Assembly: GCA_033852075.1 (NCBI GenBank)
Contig: JAWSVC010000011.1
Span: 1-64,000, forward strand
Length of the DNA: 64,000 nucleotides
Source of the DNA: QZLE01 sp033852075
Lineage (GTDB): Bacteria; Pseudomonadota; Gammaproteobacteria; QZLD01
Direction of reading: 5' to 3'
The notes beneath the pieces are model-generated. The model was not told the DNA's origin. It saw only the letters and a list, made by a program, of their open reading frames with translations, and did no database searches. Position numbers and translations under genes: made by a program. This document shows, piece by piece, positions 41,604 to 49,565 of the stretch. The stretch's first letter is position 1. Each line of letters opens with the position of its first letter.

Positions 41604-43487
41604 ATGAAAAGCAACTTTTTTTCCAAAAGCGTTACTTGTTTTATTCAATTATTTGTAATTGTCATGGTGCTGATTCAGGTTGGGTGTGGCCCATCTCCAG
41701 ATTACATTCGTCCGCCTTCTGAGCAAGAAAAACAAGCTAAGATTCTTATGCAGCAAGGAGATGCGGCAGCCAATAAAGATGATTATGTTATTGCTGCGGA
41801 TAGATATATTTCTGCATCTAAATTGGTATCAGGTACAGATTCAATTCAATATAAAATTAAAGCTGCTGATTATATGCTCAAAGCAGGTCAGGATAAGCGA
41901 GCCGTAGCTTTACTTGATAAAATTGAAGCGGATAAAATCAGTACCGATTTAAGTGCACAATATAAGTTTGTACGTTCACGCCTTGCATATGAATCAGGAG
42001 ATTTGTTAGGTGCTTTGACATTAATTGATGAAAAAGGGTTAAAAGTACCAAGCTATGAGTTTTATGAATTTCGCGGTAAGTTATATCTTTCGGAAAAGAT
42101 GTATCTTGAGTCTGCAAGAGATTTGGTTGCTGCGGGAGCATATCTTGAAACACCTATAGATCTTGCTGCAAACCAAATTAGAATCTGGGATGCTATTTCG
42201 CGAGTTTCTGAAAGCAAAATTAATTTTTTAATGCCGCCTCCACCAGATGAATTTGGCGGTTGGATAGAACTTGCGTATTTTGTGAAACAAAATAGTAGTA
42301 ATGTTACTAATCTTATTAATGAGATTGAAAAATGGAAGATACGTTATCCGTCTCATCCAGCTTCTTTGTATTTGATTGAAAATCTTATTTCCGAATATCA
42401 AAATCGCTTTAAAATACCAACTAAGATAGCCGTATTGTTACCTTTAAGTGGGAAATATTTTGCAGCGGCAGCGGCAATTCGTGATGGTATTCTTTCTGGT
42501 TACTTTAAAGATTTCCGTCAAGAAAGGCCTGAAGTGGTTTTTTATGATACTGAAACTACGCTAGATTCTGCCGTAACTATATACCGTCAGGCGGTTAGTG
42601 ATGGTGCTGATCTTGTTATTGGTCCATTACGCAAAGAGGTTCTTTCCGATTTAGTCGCTATTGATAATCTTCAAACCCCAGTTCTTGGATTAAATTATTT
42701 GCCTGAATATCAAGAGCCAAAGGCTAATTTTATTCAATTTGGATTGTTGCCAGAAGATGAGGCTGAGCAGGCGGCAGTTTATGCTTATGAAGATGGTTAT
42801 AAAAATGCAGTGGTGTTGGTTCCAAATACCGATTGGGGACAGCGTCAGTCTGATGCCTTTGCAGCAAAACTTGAAGAGCTTGGTGGTAAGGTTTTAGAAA
42901 CCAATTATTTTGACCCTAAGGTAAACGATTTTTCACGCTCAATAAAGGCATTGCTTAATATTGATGATAGTGGGCAACGGTATAGAACCTTAGTAAGTAC
43001 CTTTGGCAAAAAGGTAGAGTTCGAACCTCGCCGCCGTCAAGACGTAGATTTTGTTTTTCTTGCTGCTACTCCAAGGCAGGCTAGGTTGGTGCGCCCTCAG
43101 TTTAATTTTCATTTAGCTTCCAGACTTCCGATATATGCGACTTCTTCAATCTATAGTGGAACAAAAGACGAAAAAGCAGATCAAGATCTAAACGGAGCTT
43201 CATTTGTTGATATGCCTTGGGTGCTGAATGCTGATAAGATTGATGATCGAATAGAAATGAATGCCTATTGGCCAAACAGAATGAAAAGGTATCAAAGATT
43301 ATTCGCACTTGGTCTTGATGCATATGAACTAATTCCAAGCCTGCCATCAATGATAACTAATAGTGATATCAAAAAAACAGCGAATACCGGCATATTGAAT
43401 ATAGAGAATAACCGTATTCGCCGAACTCTGGATATTGCCGATTTTAGAAGAGGTAAACCTCAATTGCGTTGGAAAGATGCGCAATGA
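41604..43487 (+). CDS. lpoA: Penicillin-binding protein activator LpoA
   Basis: LpoA is an outer-membrane lipoprotein that stimulates PBP1A in peptidoglycan synthesis. The protein has 627 residues, somewhat shorter than in E. coli. The lipobox is LIQVGC (Cys about 28). The N-terminal part is TPR-like (EKQAKILMQQGDAAANKDDY), and the C-terminal part is a PBP1-type fold (KIAVLLPLSGKYFAAAAAIR, VIGPLRKEVLSDLVAIDN). The order with yraN, diaA and dolP is conserved. The 146-base divergent region before it must hold both promoters. Confidence 0.92.
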   Translation: MKSNFFSKSVTCFIQLFVIVMVLIQVGCGPSPDYIRPPSEQEKQAKILMQQGDAAANKDDYVIAADRYISASKLVSGTDSIQYKIKAADYMLKAGQDKRAVALLDKIEADKISTDLSAQYKFVRSRLAYESGDLLGALTLIDEKGLKVPSYEFYEFRGKLYLSEKMYLESARDLVAAGAYLETPIDLAANQIRIWDAISRVSESKINFLMPPPPDEFGGWIELAYFVKQNSSNVTNLINEIEKWKIRYPSHPASLYLIENLISEYQNRFKIPTKIAVLLPLSGKYFAAAAAIRDGILSGYFKDFRQERPEVVFYDTETTLDSAVTIYRQAVSDGADLVIGPLRKEVLSDLVAIDNLQTPVLGLNYLPEYQEPKANFIQFGLLPEDEAEQAAVYAYEDGYKNAVVLVPNTDWGQRQSDAFAAKLEELGGKVLETNYFDPKVNDFSRSIKALLNIDDSGQRYRTLVSTFGKKVEFEPRRRQDVDFVFLAATPRQARLVRPQFNFHLASRLPIYATSSIYSGTKDEKADQDLNGASFVDMPWVLNADKIDDRIEMNAYWPNRMKRYQRLFALGLDAYELIPSLPSMITNSDIKKTANTGILNIENNRIRRTLDIADFRRGKPQLRWKDAQ

Positions 43488-43909
43488 GTTTAGCCCGACT
43501 TCTTCCTAAAAACAGGAAAAGTGTTGAGCAGGGAGCCCATGCGGAAGGGCTTGCAGAAAGGTGGTTAAGGAAACAAGGATTAAAAATTTTGCAAAGAAAT
43601 TATCGCTGTAAATGCGGTGAGATAGATCTTATTATGCAGGATGATAAGACTCTGGTTTTTATCGAAGTAAGGCAGCGAACCAATCGTAATTATGCTACAG
43701 GAGCTGAAACAGTAACATATAGCAAACAGAGTAAGATTATTAAAACCGCAAGTCATTTTTTACAAAAAAATTCAAGGATGATGGAAAATCCGGTTAGGTT
43801 TGATGTAATATCGGTTAGCCGAAAGTTAGTGAATGATGGTATTACTCAAACACCTGCAAGCAACGCACAGATAGATTGGATAAAAAACGCATTTGAAGTA
43901 AGTTATTGA
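43484..43909 (+). CDS. yraN: YraN family endonuclease-like protein (UPF0102)
   Basis: The protein has 141 residues from the ATG at 43484, whose ATGA overlaps the lpoA stop; an ATG at 43469 is possible. The restriction-endonuclease-like core is intact: GAHAEGLAERWLRKQGLKIL, then CGEIDLIMQDDKTLVFIEVR with the Glu-x-Asp...Glu-x-Lys-like pattern (Arg in place of Lys). The role in vivo is not known; it is thought to act in DNA metabolism. Confidence 0.9.
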   Translation: MSLARLLPKNRKSVEQGAHAEGLAERWLRKQGLKILQRNYRCKCGEIDLIMQDDKTLVFIEVRQRTNRNYATGAETVTYSKQSKIIKTASHFLQKNSRMMENPVRFDVISVSRKLVNDGITQTPASNAQIDWIKNAFEVSY

Positions 43910-43924
43910 ATTGAGGAATAAGTT

Positions 43925-44515
43925 TTGAACGCACAGGAAAGAATAACCCAGCACTTTAAAGATAGTATTCAAGCCAAGCAGGACTCAATGGAGTTATTGT
44001 CGCCAAGTATTGCAGCGGCAGCAGAAGCTATGGTTTATTGTTTGCAAAACGATGGCAAGATTTTATCTTGCGGAAATGGCGGCTCTGCTGGTGATGCTCA
44101 GCACTTTTCATCTGAATTACTTAATAGGTTTGAGATGGAACGTCCAAGTTTACCTGCGGTTGCATTAACAACAGATAGTTCAACAATAACCTCTATTGCT
44201 AATGACTATCACTATGACGAGATCTTTTCAAAACAGATTCGTGCGTTAGGACAGGCAGGGGATGTATTGCTAGCCATTACAACCAGCGGTAATTCCAGCA
44301 ATATTATTACCGCAGTTGAGGCAGCGCATAGCAGAAAGATGAAGGTGGTTGCATTTACAGGTAAAGATGGTGGCAAATTGGCACCATATTTGGGTGAAGA
44401 AGATATTGAAATTCGTGTTCCAGCAACCGTAACTGCAAGAATTCAAGAAGTGCACTTATTGGTAATTCATTGTCTTTGTGATTTGATTGACAGGCATTTG
44501 TTCTGCCCAGAATAA
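43925..44515 (+). CDS. diaA: DiaA-like SIS-domain protein, DnaA initiator-associating
   Basis: The 196-residue protein starts at TTG 43925, which GAGGAA precedes by about 7 bases; no ATG is close. The SIS domain reads SCGNGGSAGDAQHFSSELLN, TTDSSTITSIANDY and ITTSGNSSNIITAVEAAHSR. The sequence is like GmhA, but the synteny (lpoA-yraN-diaA-dolP) favours DiaA, which binds DnaA and promotes initiation. Together with Hda at 13453 the window encodes both a positive and a negative DnaA regulator. Confidence 0.85.
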   Translation: MNAQERITQHFKDSIQAKQDSMELLSPSIAAAAEAMVYCLQNDGKILSCGNGGSAGDAQHFSSELLNRFEMERPSLPAVALTTDSSTITSIANDYHYDEIFSKQIRALGQAGDVLLAITTSGNSSNIITAVEAAHSRKMKVVAFTGKDGGKLAPYLGEEDIEIRVPATVTARIQEVHLLVIHCLCDLIDRHLFCPE

Positions 44516-44539
44516 AAGTATTTGGACGAGGAATAAAAA

Positions 44540-45151
44540 ATGACTAAAAAATTCAGCAAAATAATTATTAGGTTAACGTTTGCGTTATTAGTACTAGTTT
44601 CACTACAAGGTTGTTTAGGAACTGTATTAGTTATAGGTGGCGTTGTTGCCGGTGTAAGTGTTGCCCATGAGCGTAGAACAGCAGGTACCGTTGTAGATGA
44701 TGAAGCTATAGAGCTAAAGGTGTTTTCTGAATTGTCTGATACCCCGGAAACATCCGGAGACGACGTACACATCAATGCTACAAGCTATAACTATCAAGTT
44801 CTGTTGACTGGAGAAGTTCCTAGCTCAAATTCAAAAACTGTTGCAGCAAATAAAGCAAGGTCTGTTGAGAAGGTTAAAAAGGTAACCAACGAATTAGCTA
44901 TTGCCGAGACAAGCAACATGGGTGCAAGGTCTACAGATTCATGGATAACAACAAAGGTTAAAACAAATTTATTCAGTGTTGATATTGATGGATTCGATCC
45001 AACTCGCGTAAAGGTTATTACAGAAAGAAAGATTGTATACCTAATGGGACTGGTTACCAGAGAAGAGGGTAATGCTGCTGCTGAAGTTGCCAGAAATGTT
45101 GAAGGTGTAGAGAAAGTAGTAAAAGTCTTTGAGTACGTAGTTAAAGAGTAA
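44540..45151 (+). CDS. dolP: BON-domain outer-membrane lipoprotein DolP
   Basis: The protein has 203 residues. The lipobox LVSLQGC is followed by a short linker with GGVVAGVSVAHERRTAGTVV and two BON domains (about 55-120 and 130-200): DVHINATSYNYQVLLTGEVP and WITTKVKTNLFSVDIDGFDP, then VYLMGLVTREEGNAAAEVAR. DolP supports outer-membrane integrity and BAM function. It closes the lpoA operon, as in E. coli (yraP). Confidence 0.9.
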   Translation: MTKKFSKIIIRLTFALLVLVSLQGCLGTVLVIGGVVAGVSVAHERRTAGTVVDDEAIELKVFSELSDTPETSGDDVHINATSYNYQVLLTGEVPSSNSKTVAANKARSVEKVKKVTNELAIAETSNMGARSTDSWITTKVKTNLFSVDIDGFDPTRVKVITERKIVYLMGLVTREEGNAAAEVARNVEGVEKVVKVFEYVVKE

Positions 45152-45208
45152 TCTTTTATTTAGAATGCATTCCCAGGCAGAGATTGGGAGTGAGAAAAAA
45201 GTAACGTA

Positions 45209-45228
45209 ATACCGGCGAAGGCCGGTAT
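45209..45228. repeat. Short CCGGC palindrome before glcD
   Basis: ATACCGGC, GAAG, GCCGGTAT form a perfect 8-bp hairpin; the following CCAGGA completes a repeat unit common between genes in proteobacteria. The AGGA at its end is at ribosome-binding distance from the glcD start codon (45238). Confidence 0.75.
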
Positions 45229-45237
45229 CCAGGAAAA

Positions 45238-46626
45238 ATGCAAAATAAAACAATCCCCACCAACTTCATCTCCAGTTTGCAAGAAATTCTTCCTGCAGAT
45301 GCCGTGCTAACCGAACCAGCTGATTGCCTACCATATGGATGTGATAACAGCAGACGAATGGTAGCTCCAGATCTTATAGTTTTTCCAACTACTCATAAAC
45401 AGATAAAAGAAATAATCACCCTTTGTAATCAAAATAAAATTCCTGTTCTGGCTCGCGGTAGAGCAACTGCAACCACAGGGGCAACGGTACCACTGCGTGG
45501 TGGTTTGGTAATATCGTTTGAGCGTATGAACAGGATAGTCTCAATTGATCCTGATAATCGTGTAGCTGTGGTAGAACCAGGGGTAATTAATCAGGATCTG
45601 CAAGATACCTTAAAAGAACATGGATTCTTCTGGCCGCCAGACCCAACCAGTTCTGCATACTGCACAATCGGTGGTAATGTCTCCTGTAATTCAGCAGGTC
45701 CAAGGGCAGTAAAATATGGAACACCAAGAGAAAATATTCTTGGTTTAAAAGGTATTGCTGGAGATGGTAGCGATATTAATGCCGGAGTTTACACAACTAA
45801 AGGTGTGGTTGGGTACGATTTGACGCGGTTAATAGCAGGTTCAGAAGGTACGCTTGCGGTGATGACGGAAATTACACTTAAGCTAACACCGCTTCAGGAA
45901 CAAAAAAAGGTTATTCAGTCAATCTATGTCACGATGGAGGCAGCAGCAAATGCAGTTGCAAACGTAATGGCTCAACCGGAAACTCCATGTGCATTGGAAT
46001 TTATCGATGCTAATTCCATCGAAATGATACGCAGCTATAGCGAGATAGAGCTACCGCATAATGCCGGTGCTATGTTGATGATAGAAGTTGATGGCGAATT
46101 CAAAACCATTGAGAACTCCCTTAATAAAGTTGCAGAGGCTGCAAAGGTAGATGGATTAGTCTCGCTAGAAGTAGCAAATACTGAAGAAAAAGCTCAAGCA
46201 CTTTGGAAGATTCGTAAGGCGCTGTCTCCGGCGCTGAAAAAAGTAGCACCAAAAAAGATAAATGAAGATGTTGTGGTGCCGGTATCTAATATTCCTAAAC
46301 TAATTGAAGGCCTAAACCAGCTCTCGGAACAATTTAAAATCAAGATTGTTAATTTTGGTCATGCCGGAAATGGCAATATTCATGTAAACCTTTTGATAAA
46401 TCCTGATGACAAAGACGAGATGGAAAGGGCAGAAAAGTGTCTGGATAAGGTCTTTGATTTAGTTCTGGGATTAAAAGGAACATTATCCGGTGAGCATGGA
46501 ATTGGGTATGAAAAGAAAAAATTCGTGCCCAGAGAGATTAATCCGGATACGTTGGAGATAATGAAAAAGATAAAAGCGGTTTTTGATCCTAATGATATTT
46601 TGAATCCCGGAAAGGTTTTTCCATAA
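45238..46626 (+). CDS. glcD: FAD-linked 2-hydroxyacid oxidase (GlcD/D-lactate dehydrogenase family)
   Basis: The protein has 462 residues. An FAD-binding type 4 domain (PVLARGRATATTGATVPLRG, then CTIGGNVSCNSAGPRAVKYG) and the C-terminal oxidase domain (NFGHAGNGNIHVNLLINPDD, SGEHGIGYEKKKF) are intact. It oxidises glycolate or D-lactate and passes electrons to the quinone pool. The partner subunits GlcE and GlcF are absent nearby, so it may be a single-subunit D-lactate dehydrogenase. The ribosome-binding site is supplied by the preceding repeat. Confidence 0.85.
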   Translation: MQNKTIPTNFISSLQEILPADAVLTEPADCLPYGCDNSRRMVAPDLIVFPTTHKQIKEIITLCNQNKIPVLARGRATATTGATVPLRGGLVISFERMNRIVSIDPDNRVAVVEPGVINQDLQDTLKEHGFFWPPDPTSSAYCTIGGNVSCNSAGPRAVKYGTPRENILGLKGIAGDGSDINAGVYTTKGVVGYDLTRLIAGSEGTLAVMTEITLKLTPLQEQKKVIQSIYVTMEAAANAVANVMAQPETPCALEFIDANSIEMIRSYSEIELPHNAGAMLMIEVDGEFKTIENSLNKVAEAAKVDGLVSLEVANTEEKAQALWKIRKALSPALKKVAPKKINEDVVVPVSNIPKLIEGLNQLSEQFKIKIVNFGHAGNGNIHVNLLINPDDKDEMERAEKCLDKVFDLVLGLKGTLSGEHGIGYEKKKFVPREINPDTLEIMKKIKAVFDPNDILNPGKVFP

Positions 46627-46758
46627 TTAGGCTTGTTTTTTGCGCGCTTAAGAAAATTCGTTTTGATCTTGAAAAAACATTCGCAAAATTTATACTGGAT
46701 CTTAGTCTTAAATGGTATTGATTTTAAAATTTGAAACCTCGATTTAAAAGGAGTTGTG

Positions 46759-47784
46759 ATGGATGCTGTTGAAATTGAAAAAGTAAAAAAGCAGATAGAT
46801 CGTGGTTCAGATAAGGGTAGTAAGACTTATCATTTTAATGATAACCATGATGAGACTAAGCCTGCACAGTGGTGGTTTCAGCAGTCTCCTGAAGGAACTG
46901 TATTGTTTATTGTTTTTTATTCTCTAGCTTGCAGATGGTCGCAGTGTCTTGGTTGTAATTTGCCTTCTCAAGTTTCCAGTAGGCATATACCTTATGATTC
47001 GATTATGGAACAAGTGGATTATATCTTTGCTATGCCAGAGGTTATAGCTAAGAAGGATGAGATTCATAAGGTTATCATTAGTAATAATGGTTCAATTTTA
47101 GACGAAGATACATTTTCATCGACGGCATTAATCTATTTTATCGCTCTTTCAAATCGTAATTTCAAGAATCTAGATGTATTAACGATCGAGACTCGTCCCG
47201 AGTATGTGGATGTTGAAGAGCTGGAATTTATTGCACGCTCTTTAGCCGAAGGGGAAAGAAAGACCCAGTTAGAGATTGCTATAGGTTTTGAGGCCTTCGA
47301 TGACGTAATTCGTAATGATGTGTTTATGAAGGGGCTTACTATTGAGGTGTTTGAGAAGTTGGTTGAACGTGTTGCTAAGTATAATTTTCAGCTTAAGTGT
47401 TATTTTATGCAAAAGCCGGTGCCGGGAATGACGGATGAGCAGGCCGTTAATGATATTTGCTCTAGCATTGATTATCTAAGCACGACTGCGGTGAAGTTTG
47501 GTGTAAAGATTAATATGCATCTAAATCCGACTTATGTGGCAACTGGTACTTTACTTGAGCCTGCGTTTAAAGAGGGTAGATATGTTCCACCTAAGTTAGA
47601 GGACGTTGCTAAGGCGGTTTATTCAGGGAAAGGCAAGGGTGTTTCGATTTTTGTTGGATTATCTGATGAAGGACTTGCTGTTGATGGCGGATCTTTTTTG
47701 GTGCCTGGATGTGATGATATTGTTGAAACGCTGGAGAAGTTTAATCGATCTCAGGATTTTGATTTATTGAGCCAGTGGGGATAG
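46759..47784 (+). CDS. Radical SAM protein with CxxxxCxxC motif
   Basis: The protein has 341 residues from the ATG at 46759, with AAAGGAG at the right distance; a GTG lies three bases earlier. The Fe-S motif reads ACRWSQCLGCNLPS (Cys58, 63, 66), spaced C-x4-C-x2-C in place of the usual C-x3-C-x2-C. Later parts are typical for the Elp3/MiaB-type TIM barrel: KVIISNNGSILDEDTF, LTIETRPEYVDVEELEFIAR, EIAIGFEAFDDVIRN and FQLKCYFMQKPVPGMTDEQA. The reaction is unknown; it resembles archaeosine-type or Elp3-like enzymes, so a tRNA or small-molecule substrate is possible. Confidence 0.8.
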   Translation: MDAVEIEKVKKQIDRGSDKGSKTYHFNDNHDETKPAQWWFQQSPEGTVLFIVFYSLACRWSQCLGCNLPSQVSSRHIPYDSIMEQVDYIFAMPEVIAKKDEIHKVIISNNGSILDEDTFSSTALIYFIALSNRNFKNLDVLTIETRPEYVDVEELEFIARSLAEGERKTQLEIAIGFEAFDDVIRNDVFMKGLTIEVFEKLVERVAKYNFQLKCYFMQKPVPGMTDEQAVNDICSSIDYLSTTAVKFGVKINMHLNPTYVATGTLLEPAFKEGRYVPPKLEDVAKAVYSGKGKGVSIFVGLSDEGLAVDGGSFLVPGCDDIVETLEKFNRSQDFDLLSQWG

Positions 47785-47809
47785 TCGTGTTTTATAAGGC
47801 AGTGGTAAT

Positions 47810-48436
47810 TCAATAAACCCTGCCTTTTTTCAGGTCAAACATCACTTTTTGATATAGTTTTTCGGCAATCAGATCCCCTGTATCAGCTACTTTTTTGTAC
47901 CACTTGGCGGCCTTTTTTAGATCTCGTTTAACGCCAATGCCATCATAGTAGAGGTCTCCCATTTTTAATTGGGCCTTTTTCATCCCTTGCTCTGCTGCTT
48001 TTTGATACCATTCAGCAGCGTCTTTCCCGCTAAGGTTGGCGCCAATTCCATTTTCGTACATATATGCAATAGTAAATTGTGATTGTAAATGACCTAACTG
48101 GGCTGCTCGTAGAAAGTACTTTGCTGATTCTTTGTCGTCTTTTCCTATGCCGTATCCTTTATTAAAAATCAGGCCTATTTGATAATAGGTTTCTGCGTTT
48201 TTATATTTTTCAATTTGAAATAGTATTTCTCGGGCTTGGATATATTCCTTTTTTTTAATTAGGTTTATAGCTTGGTTTAGATATTGTTTTTGTTGGGTTT
48301 TGGTGAGTTGTTCGTTAATTTTTGTCTGGTATGTTTCTTCTTCAATAATATCATCTTCTGCATATAGGTCTGCATCATCAGCAGCAATTGCAGCTGTATT
48401 GAAGATTAGTAGGATTGATAGTAGAAGTGTTTTCAT
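47810..48436 (-). CDS. Sel1-repeat periplasmic protein
   Basis: The protein has 208 residues. The signal peptide (MKTLLLSILLIFNTAAIAAD) is followed by an acidic stretch and about four Sel1-like repeats: YYQIGLIFNKGYGIGKDDKE, SQFTIAYMYENGIGANLSGK, AQLKMGDLYYDGIGVKRDLK, each followed by an AxxWYxKAA-type helix. Such proteins act as scaffolds in envelope assembly or signalling. It stands alone, convergent with the radical SAM gene. The partner is unknown. Confidence 0.85.
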   Translation of the reverse strand: MKTLLLSILLIFNTAAIAADDADLYAEDDIIEEETYQTKINEQLTKTQQKQYLNQAINLIKKKEYIQAREILFQIEKYKNAETYYQIGLIFNKGYGIGKDDKESAKYFLRAAQLGHLQSQFTIAYMYENGIGANLSGKDAAEWYQKAAEQGMKKAQLKMGDLYYDGIGVKRDLKKAAKWYKKVADTGDLIAEKLYQKVMFDLKKGRVY

Positions 48437-48479
48437 TAAAGTATTTGTCCTTTATTGCTATTAATTCAATTCTAGTCGT

Positions 48480-49541
48480 TTATTCAAACAGTTCCATTTG
48501 CTGTTCGTCATTATTATTTTCTTTAAATCTGATTCCAATCCCAATAAGTCTTATCGCCTTGTGTTCTCGTTTTACAGCCTTTTCTAGCAGTTCATGAAAA
48601 ACATCGTAATCTGGTTTGTCACCAGGGCATTCAATGGTGGTGTTTTTAAAGTCGTAGAATTTTATTTTCACGAACAGAGTTTTTATCTCTGGTAGTTGTT
48701 CTATTTTACTTGCTCGGGTAAGTAGTTTTTCATACACTTGCTTAAGCTTTTCTTCGCATTTTTCGAAGGTTTGCAGGTCTTTTTCAAATGTGTTTTCCAC
48801 GCTTAGAGATTTACGTTTGCGCTCGGTTTTTACCTCGCGGTTATCAATGCCGCGTGAGAGTTTATATAGTCTGTCTCCAAATGTTCCAAATCTTTTAACT
48901 AAATCAAAATTGCTAACTTTTTGCAGGTCTGCACAGGTTTCTATCCCCATATGAGCCATTTTTTCAGCGGTTACCTTGCCGACACCGAATAGTTTTTTTA
49001 CCGGTAGTTTGGCAACAAATTCATCGATTTCGTTAGGCAGAATTACAAATTGCCCATTGGGTTTGTTCCAATCGCTAGCTATCTTGGCTAGAAATTTATT
49101 AGGGGCTATACCCGCAGAGGCGGTGATGCCAATTCTCTCTTCAATTTTTTGCCTTATCTCCTGAGCCATGATTGTAGCGCTACCTTTGCAATTAGGTGAG
49201 TTCGAAACATCGAGGAAGGCTTCGTCCAGTGATAGTGGCTCAATAATTTCAGTATATTCACGGTAAATTGCCATTATTTGTTGGGAAACGGTGCGGTATT
49301 TATTCATGTCTCCACGAATGATAATTAAGTCTGGACAAAGCTTCATGGCTGTTGCTGATGCCATGGCTGAATGAATTCCGTATTTACGAGCGATGTAGTT
49401 GCATGTGGAAATAACCCCGCGTTTATCTGGCTGGCCTCCGACCGCAACTGGATTTTTAGCAAGACTTGGGTTGTCGCGAATTTCAACAGCAGCAAAAAAA
49501 CAGTCGCAATCACAGTGGATTATTTTGCGTTGTTTTTCCAT
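48480..49541 (-). CDS. dinB: DNA polymerase IV
   Basis: This Y-family translesion polymerase has 353 residues. Catalytic acids are in HCDCDCFFAAVE and SLDEAFLDVS; YIARKYGIHSAMASATAMKL, the helix-hairpin-helix (LFGVGKVTAEKMAHMGI) and the little-finger domain follow. It ends in QQMELFE, a good beta-clamp-binding motif. I looked for a LexA box upstream and could not support one. The next gene upstream on the strand is the FimX-like regulator. Confidence 0.95.
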   Translation of the reverse strand: MEKQRKIIHCDCDCFFAAVEIRDNPSLAKNPVAVGGQPDKRGVISTCNYIARKYGIHSAMASATAMKLCPDLIIIRGDMNKYRTVSQQIMAIYREYTEIIEPLSLDEAFLDVSNSPNCKGSATIMAQEIRQKIEERIGITASAGIAPNKFLAKIASDWNKPNGQFVILPNEIDEFVAKLPVKKLFGVGKVTAEKMAHMGIETCADLQKVSNFDLVKRFGTFGDRLYKLSRGIDNREVKTERKRKSLSVENTFEKDLQTFEKCEEKLKQVYEKLLTRASKIEQLPEIKTLFVKIKFYDFKNTTIECPGDKPDYDVFHELLEKAVKREHKAIRLIGIGIRFKENNNDEQQMELFE

Positions 49542-49565
49542 TTTTTTATTGGAGTATCTTAGTTT

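Noticed and set aside
43925..44515. Annotation as GmhA, sedoheptulose-7-phosphate isomerase
   Set aside because: The SIS sequence fits both, but the lpoA-yraN-x-dolP order is that of diaA.
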